Made by a program: the position numbers and the translations under genes. The notes below the pieces were generated by a model, which was given only the letters and a program-made list of their open reading frames with translations, did not search any database and was not told the DNA's origin. From Canna indica (taxonomy: Eukaryota; Streptophyta; Magnoliopsida; Zingiberales; Cannaceae), in assembly GCA_034359265.1 (NCBI GenBank), contig CP136896.1, forward strand, positions 19,065,501 to 19,129,500: DNA of 64,000 nt. Reading direction: 5' to 3'. Positions 33,792 through 45,400 of the stretch are shown one piece after another (within the stretch, counting starts at the first letter, position 1; the number at the start of each line of letters is the position of its first letter).

Positions 33792-35496
33792 GATTGTGTT
33801 GAAATGAAACTTGGAGGCGCCGATTAGGCAGAGAAAACGAAATTTAGTTTTCATTTTCACAAAAACGAAATCTATTTTGAGATTATTTTATTTTATTTTT
33901 ATTTTTTTTGAAAATGTGTTTAATTAACAAAAATAATTTCTGTTTTTACAGTAAAAATATCATTCGGTTAAAAAAATTGTGTGCGTTAATTTTGTTGAGC
34001 AGTTTTAGTGAAAAGTTAAAAAATTGTTTGATTAATAAAAATATAATATAATATATTACAACAATTTATTTGTGTTATATTTTCATCATTAGCTTATAAA
34101 AATATTTTAATTGATAACTCTTATTTAGCCAATCACTAAAAAATAATAGAAATTCATATAAATTAATTCACTTTATAAAAAGCAAATGAATTTATATCAA
34201 ATTATTTGAAGTTTTATTTCATATCTCATTTTATGCTAGATATTTTTTTTAAATTTTATAATCATATAAACTAATAAAACAAAATTGTCACGACATAATT
34301 AGTAATTGCGCACAGTGAAAAATTCAATTTTACAAGTTAAAAATATTTTATTTAAGAAGTATTTCATAGAAGTGTTTCATCAATGAGTACAAGTATTTCA
34401 TACTTAAAGAAAGAAAAAGTCAACTTTTTATCAAACCCGGAACTATAAGTTTCAAAATGACAAATTTCGAAAAGACAGAAAAAAGGAGACCAAAATCGAA
34501 ACTAATTTTGACAATGTACCCTTATTGCTCTTGTATGTTGTTTTAACATAAACATAATATTATTCAATATTATGTTATGATGAAACAGCATGAGCGAAAA
34601 ATTTTCTCAACTCGTTTTTTTTCTCTCCTCTTTTCTTTCCCTCCACCGTCGTTGCCTTATGAGTGCACCATTACCACCAACCTCAATAGACAAAAATACT
34701 TGTCCATCCTCTCTTATTTTCCGTCATTGCTAATGCCTTGAGGCCTTTCGAAATCTCTTTCATCCTTATAAGATTCTAGATGCAGTCTTAGGAATCCATG
34801 AAAACGAAAACTTGGAGAAGAAAGAATGGAGAGGGGAGAAGAAGAGGGAGATGAGAGGAAAATATTGAAGAAGGATTTTGAAGTTTAATTTCGATTTCGA
34901 TTTCGATTAGTCAAAAATCAACATGGAGGAGGAAGGAGAAGATGACAAGAGGTGAATGTCGACCAAGCAGAGACGATCAATTTTTTGTGTGTTCATATGT
35001 TGTTCACTGAATGGCGATCTAGCACTCCTCTCTCACAACTCGAATCTACCGCATGTCCCTCACCGGGCAGCACTCTAGCGCTCCTCCCTCACAACTTGGA
35101 TATGATGCTCCTCCATCACAGCAAATCGAGTGCCCCTCCCTCGCACTTGTGGCTCCAATCTAAACTCTAACGTTATTTGGTATTGATTGATTTATTTATT
35201 TATTGCTAAATATATTATCTTTTATTAAATTTTTATTGAAATGCTATGTAAATGCAAATACGATGCGGATGCAAATGCAGTGTGAATATCTATATCTACA
35301 TGCAGTGTGGATATAGATGATGTAATATCTACATCACATTCAATATGCTATCATCCTTAATAAATTTGTTTGTAAATAAACTAGCCAAACTAGACCTTAT
35401 CCATCCGTCTATTTTCGCTCAAGCTGGCACATCAAAGTCTTAGGTCCAAGCCGCCCAACTTGAGTCACCCAACCGATGGTTGAGCATAGGCCACAG

Positions 35497-35894
35497 TAGA
35501 GGTGGCAATAGGTCGAATCGACCATGTCCAGGTTAGCTCTAGCATGTCTCAACCAAAATGTGTGCTAGGTCGGAGAAAGCTCAATCATGCCGCCATGCTC
35601 AGCTTGACCCGATGAATAGCCACCTATCTTTCCAAGGCGATCATAGCCTAGCCACCTTCTCAAGGCAAGGCAAGGCAAGCAGCCTTGGGACCCGCATCCA
35701 AGGCCTTGGGAAGGTGCTTGCCTACCCGTCTTCCCAAGGTAGGTGAGCCAGCCTAAGCACGTCACATATCCAACCCAAACCCATGCCGAGCTGGGCTGCT
35801 CTCTTAAACATTCGAGTCGTGCTAGGTACGAACTGGAGGGAAATGGGCCTGCTCAGGCCTAGACTAGCAGGAAGATGACCCATTGCCACCGCTA
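35497..35894. mobile_element. MITE, hAT-like
   Basis: Terminal inverted repeats TAGAGGTGGCAATAGGTC and GACCCATTGCCACCGCTA bound 398 bp. Flanking octamers GGCCACAG and GGCCTTAG match at six of eight positions. Confidence 0.65.
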
Positions 35895-36405
35895 GGCCTT
35901 AGTAAACCATTTCATGGTTGGGCAGCTTATACATCCTTTTGCCACAAGTTCATAGTAGAACAAACATGCACTACATATCAAGATAATGTAATTGAACTAA
36001 AATCTAGATCTTTATGTTGCAACACTCAAAAACTTACATGTTCAAACTAAAACAAGAGAGCAAAGTAATGGAAGCAAGACAGGTTTACGAAGATGCATGT
36101 ATTGCATACATATACTAATCCAACAGCTATTTCTGCTACCATCCTCAACCAAGCTTTTGTATCTTCATTCTCCAAGAGTACAATACCATGCCTCAAAAAC
36201 CTAATGCAAGGCTCGTCCACAAAGGGTATATCAGGGCCTAAGTAATTCAGGCTGGGTAGTCGATGGTAACATTCATTTGAAGTAGAACATGAACTGGCTT
36301 ACTAGTCAGTTCTTTCAGATCTTCAACAAAGAAATTTTAGAATTCTTGTACAAGGAAAGTAAACACTAACTAATAGCGACGCGACGTGTAGATTCAAATT
36401 TAAGT
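35895..36405. other. 3' flank of the GnT-I gene
   Basis: Non-coding sequence downstream of the minus-strand GnT-I stop codon. It probably contains its 3' untranslated region. Confidence 0.4.
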
Positions 36406-39400
36406 TTACTCTAACCCAAGTAGACTCAAAGAATCTGGACCAACAAGAAATATTCGCCATTGACCTCTATATCGAAAAACTACAACCCCTTTATATGCTG
36501 TCCTTGGAATGCCATCCTGAAAAAAGCAGAGGTATTTTTGTTTAGAGAAGATAAATATGAGTCAAAAGTAAATTGCAACTGGTGTTTTTATTTTTCAATA
36601 AACAAAAGTATATGCATTCACAAGATGATAGATCAACAAAGCAATAATTAAGAAACAAAGAAGAAAACTAGATGTTGAAAAAATGAAAATAGCAGAAAAC
36701 AGATTTGATTTGATAGCAAAAATCTGAGACTCAATTCTCCATTTATTATTTGAGACAAGACAATCCTATTAAATCTAGTTTTTGCTTGCTTAATATGGTA
36801 AAGGGGTGATCCTAGTGCATGAGGCTCCAACTAATTATGGGGTTTTCTGATGGTCAATGTATGTGATGCTCACTTAATATGGTCAATTTTTTGTTTAATT
36901 ATAGGTACTGGTTTGAATATTAACCAGATATTCAGTGTTGAAGTAAATTTTAAGAGGACCTGTTTTCGGGCGTAATTTGGGTAAGCATTACTAAGGATAA
37001 TCCTATTACACGACAATGATTAATCATAATATACACACCATTCTTGGTTGGCTGCATATTTATTGGATGCAATATTGCATTCTCTGAGAGTTAAGCAATA
37101 TAAAGAAAATGCCAATTAGAACCAACAAAAATCTAACTTCACCTGATTAACTAATAATGCTTGATCAATGATCATGCTCAGCAATTGCTTCTGTAGCATC
37201 TATTTACTATAATAGTTATTGGGAGCAATCCCAATGCACAAGGCTCTCCCATCAATGCAGAGTCTGGGGTGAGTCAATCTATGCATCCTTAGCCTTAGAT
37301 GCTATTCTCATGACTCAAATCCTGATAAGGTCGCAGTGGAGCAATCTTGCCACTGTACTAAGGCTCCACCTGTGCTATTATAGTAGTTTGTACCATAGAA
37401 ATATGTGCTCATCTTATTATCATTTCACTTGGCTGCTTGATTTTCTCTAATGAACCAAAAGTCTAAGCAAGACATGCTAAGAGGGTTACCCTTGTTAATA
37501 GCTTATAAATAAGTAAATAACAAGGGCAAAATCCTACTATATTGTCCTCTGAACTTCTATGATGGTTCCTACGGAACTCCTGCCTGTCTCTTTCCAGAAC
37601 ATCTTTACGATGACACTTACGGGGATCACACTGAAATCAGTAATGCAACAGGAAAAATTAATGATAAGTTGGACAATGAAATAAAACATGTTTGTCTTCC
37701 AAGTTCAAATCTCAATTAAAGCAAACTCCTACCTGGATAGAAAAAGATCTATAGAATAGCTTGAAAATAGTGACCATTTGCAGACCAAACTAAGTTATGG
37801 AAGCAAAAAAAACAGTCATCTGAAATTGAAAGAAAACAGCAATTACCTTCCATTCTTCAAAAATTCCAAATTGACGGGCGATTTGTTCGAAGTGTCTCTG
37901 GTCATTATACTTGATTCTCATATCACTATCAATATTCTGTTCTTTCAGGATAACATCAGCTCCTTGAATAGGTCTAGCATCGGAGACCATTTTGGCAAAA
38001 TGTATCAAAAACTTATCCTGTCAATAACAGAGAGAAATATAGTTAGATGCAAGCAATTGCACCTAACCTAAGAATTGGGCATTATTAAACTGAATCCGGG
38101 TAGGCTCCAGAGGAGATATGGGATACATTGGGCTTGACTAGAAACATTTACATCATTACAGATGCAGAAAGATAAGAAGACTAAATAAAAAAATTAGTTA
38201 CCTCTGTCAAGTAGCTCAGGTCAACTGACTTCCAATCAACCTAGTGAAACAATTTACAAAAAGAATAGGTAAAAATATTTATGAAGTATATTTTTAACAA
38301 ATGCAAAAAGCACCTTTGACTTACATGAGCATCATTTAATCTAATAGGCTCCAAATATTGGTTAAAAAATTGCCCCATGCTAGAACCCTGAAAAATGCTA
38401 GTATATGAAGAACAAACATTGATATGGATCAGTAGAAAAGGAAAACAGATGACCAGATGTGAGTATTTCCATGACAATGACATCAAGAGTTTCCAACATA
38501 CAGGTCATCATTTCTTTATCTTTGCTATGCTGGAAAACCTTAAAAAAATAACACTTGAAAGTATTTTTGAAAAGATAATTTTTTTACTCTGGATATTTAC
38601 CAAAATTGTGAAAAATAGAACATATACAAGCCAGGTTCTAAGTTATCGAATATTAGTTATGAGTATCTTTTTTATTCATCATCTTACATTCTCATACACA
38701 ATAACGGATTAACCATTGCACATAAAAGATGTCAATTAAATATACTAGCTAAGAGTGATTGATCGGGATTTTGGATATTACTTACTACAGCACAACAAGA
38801 GGTTTATGTAAACAATAAATCTAAAAATAAGCTAGCTTAAGATGTTACATGCTTTTGCACTCTCTTAATGTGATATAGGTTGGTGAAGAATAACATGTAA
38901 AAGATTACCACTCAACTCTTCTTAATCCTATTTTTATGTAGTTGTTACTAAAGACTCCAATTCAGTAGGTTTTCGCTATTCATAAACTGAAATATAATCT
39001 AGTGGCAATTTAACTTACAAGTTACAACTTTAAGTTCTTGAGCAGGTTTTTTTAATTAGTTCAGCAATAAAAAAATCTTAAAAAAGGACAAAGTTATGGA
39101 TTACTCTACCTCATTATCACATAATAATTGACAATAATCTAATCATCGATCTGGATGAGAAATTTAATTATTCAATTGTGTTAAACAAATATAGCAAACA
39201 GAAAGATTAGGAAATATATTGAGGAAATGTACAAAATAGTTAGCCATAAATCCACACAAACCACCTTCTAGATGGTTTAAATGAACAAATACATGCTAAA
39301 AGCAAAAATTGCGAACTTACATGCTCACCAAAATTGTATGTTCTACAAACTTCTGGACGAATAAATTGACGATCTTTGTGTACCTCTTTTAATCTCACCC

Positions 39401-42400
39401 AATCATCCCAGTATGTAAAATGATGTCAAGGAAAAAAAGCACGCTAACATACTACTTTTGAGCCATTAATTAAAACATGTTGTAAATGAACAAGGATATG
39501 CTTTAGGCCACTTAGGAGATAGCTCATCCCACACTGATTTTGTTAACATCCATCCAAGACCAGGAAAAAAGTCTGACCGGTAAAGAGCTTCTGCAAAAAA
39601 ATATTGAGAAATTATTTGAAGCAATTCAAATTGAATATAGAAAAAGTAAAATAGAAGACCACACTTCTAATTAATGGATGATAAAATATTCTAAATGACT
39701 TAACGAGAATCATGAACAAACTGCTTCTGTCCATTGTCATTCCATGAGGAAACAGCCATTATGGAACTTCAAAAGCATCAAAACAATTATTAATAGTAAA
39801 ATAATGGGGTGAAATGGTAAAAGTAGTTAGAACATATCAAAAGAGTTGAAAAGGAGCATACTTATCCTTGTCAAGTAGAGCAGCTGCTGCTTCAAAATAG
39901 TCAAAAAAATCTGGTGCAATCTCCATGTCATCTGTTTAGTGGGAGAAAATATTATAAAATTGAGCATAGGTAAACACTGTGCAGGTAGAAAATGAGAAAA
40001 TGTTGAAACAAACATTAAGAAAAGGCACCTTCTAATATGATTACTCGACTGAAACCGTGGATAAAGAATAATTTATCCAAAGCCCACTTGTAGTGCCCTG
40101 TAAATATCCATGCTCATTACTCAAAATAAAATTAACCTTCATTTATAAGACTGTAAAGATATTATGCCTACTGGCAATCTTGTAGTACGCGACTAATTCT
40201 CCTTGTCTTTCAGTATTTACTGGTCCAGAAGTAACATGCTGCAACATTTCAAATACGGAATCAGAATTCATTGGAACTGAGTAAGAAATATGGTCACATG
40301 CCAATGTAACAAACTTCTTTAGGCCATAGATGATTCCCCTTCATGCTTTTCCAAACATTAATAATTAGGGAGGCAGTTTTAAGCAAGACAAAAAGTATAG
40401 CTTGTAGCTTGCTTTCATTCACACAATTAGGGGGACCAAGCAAGCAAGATTTGGAGTTGCTCGTGAAGGAAGAGGACACTATCACAAGCAAAAAATCCCA
40501 ATCAAAATAGAAGAGCACAAACTTTTTAAGAGCAACATTATTTTTAGAGCAGGAAGTCGAGAAAAAGGTGGATGTGGCAGCTAGGTTTTATGGCTAAGTA
40601 GTGACAGGCATGCCTCGAGAAGAAGGGAGGATGATGAGGAAGGGTTGATGGGTGCTGGCTAGGGTTAGGTGTGCAGAGGTTAGAAAGAGGGGTGGGGGAA
40701 ACAGCCCTCTCTTTATATAGGATAATAAAGGAGTGAAATAGTCCTAGGAAGCAACAAAACATAAACTAACCCAACAATGTAAACACTGTGAACATAACTT
40801 ATACTAAAAATAAAAAAGAGTAAGAAGTAAACCAAAATATCACCAGCACTCGATATGGAATATAATGTGCAAAGTTCGGGGTTCCGTGCCTTAATTCTGC
40901 TGACAACTAAAAGAAAGACAATTAAAAAATTGTAAGGCCTCATTTGATATCCCGTTTTCAAACCTTTGGAAACATTTTTCTAAGAGAAGTTTTCCCCGGA
41001 GAAAGATTCCCAAACTTTTTTCAAAAATCATGATTGGTATCCAATTGGACAAAGTAGAAAAGTTTTGTACAATTACCATAATACCGTTATTTATGTGATA
41101 AATAATTACAACATAAAATTCCTACGGTTGCCTTTGATCAATATATAAATTCCACTTGACATGAACAACTACAACATAAAATTTCAAAAAGAAAAAGCAC
41201 TAGTTCTCACTCTGTTAAGGGCATAAAAGTGATTTTAAATAAAAACATGTACAACCCATCTCTTTGGTGGATTTTGTATTTCAACATATATGGGTAGAGA
41301 AACCTATGGCATGAAATATATAATGGGTATGGAACATGGATATTGAACATGGATTTTAGTGATTCCCACAAAATTCCAAAGGATGAGAAAAGAAAATCCT
41401 CATACCAAACAAGGCTTAGGCCTAAAGGAAAACTTTTGGTGCTAGAATGTGTTAGTATTTTCATAGGCCAATGGAATAAATTTGTCGTTGTTACTTTCCT
41501 TTTAATAAATGGGGCACTTACTTTATCTTGTTATTTATCGCGAGAATATTTTACTTGAAAAAAGATTCCTTAGATAGTTGCATCCGCTTAATGGTCATCA
41601 AGTATGAAACTTAATAGTAAAACCCTAAGACAGTTGGAAAAGTATTCTAATCAGTCCCTAGTCGGTCATTATCATTTGAACGATAATGAATGAAGACTAG
41701 TAAGTAGTTTGACTGATGATCATGTTTTACTGGTCATGAATATGAAATATTAAGTTGGATCATAGACACATGTCGGAGAATATGGTGTTGGATAGACCCA
41801 CCATGAGGATACTGCATGGATTAATACCATTAGTATATCCCGTAGCAGTAGTTATATTTGAGTCCTTTGGCCTGATGTTAGCATGGATTCGTACACGAGG
41901 GATTCTATGTTTTGACCTAGTCTAACATCATCTTAATAGGATGGTAATAAAGATTACAATTGGACATATATATAAGAGAGATAACTCTGGGCCCCTTGAT
42001 GAGTGAAACTGAAGAAATGCATGTGTGCTCATAATCCTCATATGAATTGATAAGCGTATCAATGTCATTTGTTTAGTCAGTCTGCTCATGAATCAAGAAA
42101 CCAAATTGAGCAATATAAGAATGATTAATTCATGTCTTATTCTTGATCCAGATATCACATGACAAAAGGACACGATATCATATTGTGAGTTAGGTATATT
42201 TGGATCACCAACATTCACTTAACTTGAGTAGTTATAATGTCTTACTAGAGGTCATTTATGACTTGTGGGCCGCAAATGAGATTTGGGTCTACTGCCAACA
42301 TTAAGTGAGCCTATAGGGCCGCACACATAAAACGAACTGAATTGGGCTTTAGGTTACGTTCATCGGATTAGATCCGCATGACAAGTAATCCAATTAATTC

Positions 42401-45400
42401 TCTCTTGATATTTATCTTTAGAATTAATTTCGAATTTAAAAAGGAGTTCTTAAATCGAAACTAATTATTCTCAATTTTAAATGAGATTTTATAATTGGAA
42501 TTATATTGATCACAATTTAGGTAATGTATCTTTAATCATTGTTATTAAAAAAAACATAAAATTAGAATATCAAATTAAGGTAATTTGACCTTGATAATTG
42601 TTATTAAAGATATATTATATTTGGCTATTAAAATTGTTTTAAAATTCCGAATATAGCCCTCAATCGATCAACGGTTCTGATGACGCGATCTATGTTTCTT
42701 GATGAGTCTATAAATACTTCCACCTAGGATTTTCATAGTTGAATGATCCCTTTTGTGGCAGCATCCACCAAATTAGAGAGAGACGAGGGTATGAAAGGAG
42801 TTCCGAGACCTGCCGAGCTACCACTTAGTCGCCGCCCGCCCGTTTCATCCTGTTCGTTCGTGTGCAATTCGTAGAGGGTGTTTGTCGTTGGCAACACCTC
42901 TGATCCGTAGGCAAATCGAGATCTTGGACTTGCACCTCCGATCGAAGATGGAACACGGTCTACAAAGGTATAATTCCTAAACTTTAATCGATTTAACCAA
43001 AACGCATGGATCAGCTTGGGTTGTGGATTGGTTTTATGTTTATCGTTGTGCTGTTTTTGTTGCTTTAGTGTCCTCGTTCCCCAACAGAATGTTGAACCTA
43101 GGAAATTGGTAAAAGTGAACCAGCACTAGATCTGAAATATAATGTGCAAAGTTAAATGTTTGGTTATGTAACAATCAGCTTATATCCCCCTACAACCGAA
43201 AGAAACACTGAATTGAATGTCCATTAAAAAATCTATAAAGGAAAACTTTTGATGCTTTGAATGTTGAGGCAATGGAAATTGGGCAAAGTGAACCAAGATA
43301 AGACAACATTAGAGACGGTGTTATACCTTGAAAATTTTTGGACCTAGTTGTAAAAATATTTCTTAGAGGGGCCTTTTTGCAAAAATGCTAATCCTATTTA
43401 ATTAAACCCTAACCCCTCTCTAATCCTTTCTTCCTCTCTCGGTTCCTGTAGCAGCGGCGGTCGACGGAAGATTTTGAGGCGTCGGCGGTGAGAAGACTCC
43501 GGTGAATCGGAGTTCGGAGGAGATTTCCGGTAGGATTCTTAACCTACTCCTTTCCTTTTGCTTAGGGTAAACTCGATTTTGGGATGAGATTGGTGTAGAT
43601 AGCCTGTCGATTTGTAGATCTTGTTCGCTCGAGTTGTCATGTGTTCTTGCCGACTGAAATTTTCGAGTATGAAATGCAGTCGTAGAATCTCGTTGTTTTT
43701 GTCGTTGTTTTCGTTTGAGTTTGGATCGGATCTTCTCGTCATGGTTTGTCGAGATGTCGGCCTGTCACTGTGCGCGAGCTCGTCGTCAGGAGCGTCGCCG
43801 CTGCCGGACGCGTTGCTGTCGGACGCGTCGACGCCACGCGCACGAAGTCGCCCTGCGCGACGTCGGCCTGCGCAGCGTCGCCTGGCGCGAGGGGCAGGGA
43901 CGCCCCAGACTAGGGATGTCGCCCCCTGTTCCTCGTCGTCGCCTGGTAGTAGGGCGGCGGCGAGTCGTCGGCATCGGCGGCGGGCTCCCCGGCGACCCGA
44001 TCAGCAGGAATAGTCGGGGATGAGGCAGCAGTGGCGTCGGGTTGAGGAGGCGGCAGTGGGTTGGAGGCGGCAGGTTGGGTAGATGAAGGGTTATAACTTT
44101 ATAATGTAATTATAAGTATATATCGGTGTTATATACTTTATATCAGTGTTATATTTTGTTATAGGTGTTAAGTTGACATTATAAATAGAAGTTGATAACA
44201 CTGCAATCGTAGCAGTGATATGTCAAGTTGTAGCACTGTTACGAATTTTGTAACAGTGATGTATTAAGGTGTTATTAAGGCATTATGATTGTTATTTTAA
44301 ATAATTATTTGGAGGCTCTTTAGTTGGTCAAATTAGTCATATTATATATGAATTTGGACCTATTCGTCGCCCCGAATCCATTGGTGGGGTCAGTTTTGTC
44401 GTTTGGCTTTCGGATGTTGAAATCAGTATGCATTATTGACTCGTTTTGCCTCGTTTTGCGTGTCGGGCCGAAAAGTATTATTTTATCGGTTTTCATGGTT
44501 TCTACCCGAGTTATTCTTTTGTGGTAGTTGTTGTCCAGGTGAATCTCATCCTAGATCGGTTGTTACCCTATGTCGAAATATATCTTGTTGTTCTATTCCG
44601 TTAAAAATTGATATTTACTGTTGTTGAAACTCCTTATGCATATTTGTTGATACATGTTGCCAGCATGATATTTTTATATGCATATTAGTTGAGAATGCTA
44701 GTATAGACATTGCATGTCTCCTGCTGTTGTTTATATATTTAATGCATACATGATGACATGACTACTAGCATTATATTAGTTGAGTTGTAGTAGAGGAGTT
44801 GTTGACATAATGCATAGTTGATCTACTTTTGGGCGATAGCCTTGGACATTGTTGATATATTGCCCAAGGTGTAGGGCAAGTGACACCGGTGATCACATAT
44901 TTATCACACGGGTTGTGTGAACGGCGTCGAGGTGTTATACGTCGGCGGACTACCATTTTTGGATAGTCGCATCTCTAGCTGGAGCGGGCTTGAGGTGCTA
45001 CTCTCGGGGTGCGAGAGTGCGGGGGAAACCCAATGTCCACTACGCTATTGATTGGGTTTATGACACATACTCATATAGATGATAGTTGACATAGTTGACA
45101 TAGTTGATTGGTATAGGTGCATCGACTAGATGGTTGAATCATATCTTCCGTTGTACACATGGCATCATAGCATATTGTTGAAATCCTACTCAGCCTTCTG
45201 CTGATGTTTGTTGTTTTTGTCTCAGATTCCCAGGTATGACGGCATTATCTTATGGGGTAGCTAGAGTTTTAAAGGAGGAGGAGACGTCTTCCGCACAACA
45301 TTTAGTTTCCTAATTTACTAGTTGAACTATGCACTTTTAGCTAGACTCTAGAATTCATTGTTCTCTTATGGACTGTTGAACTTTTATTATTATCTGGTTG

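Larger units (their letters stand above)
33624..35496. other. ERD7-like promoter region and intergenic sequence
   Basis: 33624-33830 holds the 5' leader and core promoter of the minus-strand ERD7-like gene. 33840-35496 is AT-rich with short CT-rich stretches and no recognisable gene. A 72-codon plus frame at 34952 lacks any domain. Confidence 0.5.
40836..43300. repeat. Tandem duplication in a GnT-I intron, first copy split by two insertions
   Basis: The unit with ACCAGCACTCGATATGGAAT and TATAATGTGCAAAGTT (from about 40840) recurs from about 43120 (ACCAGCACTAGATCTGAAAT). The shared AAAGGAAAACTTTTG follows in both. In the first copy the unit is split by the MITE (40936-41422) and the solo LTR (41450-43086), while the second is uninterrupted and shows the empty sites. 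Confidence 0.75.

Noticed and set aside
34952..35170. 72-codon plus-strand frame upstream of the ERD7-like gene
   Set aside because: It consists of low-complexity, locally repeated Ser/Pro/Leu-rich sequence with no domain or promoter context.
43621..44023. GC-rich overlapping frames of 102 and 130 codons
   Set aside because: They lie inside a solo LTR, are Arg/Ala-rich in several frames at once, and result from GC bias.
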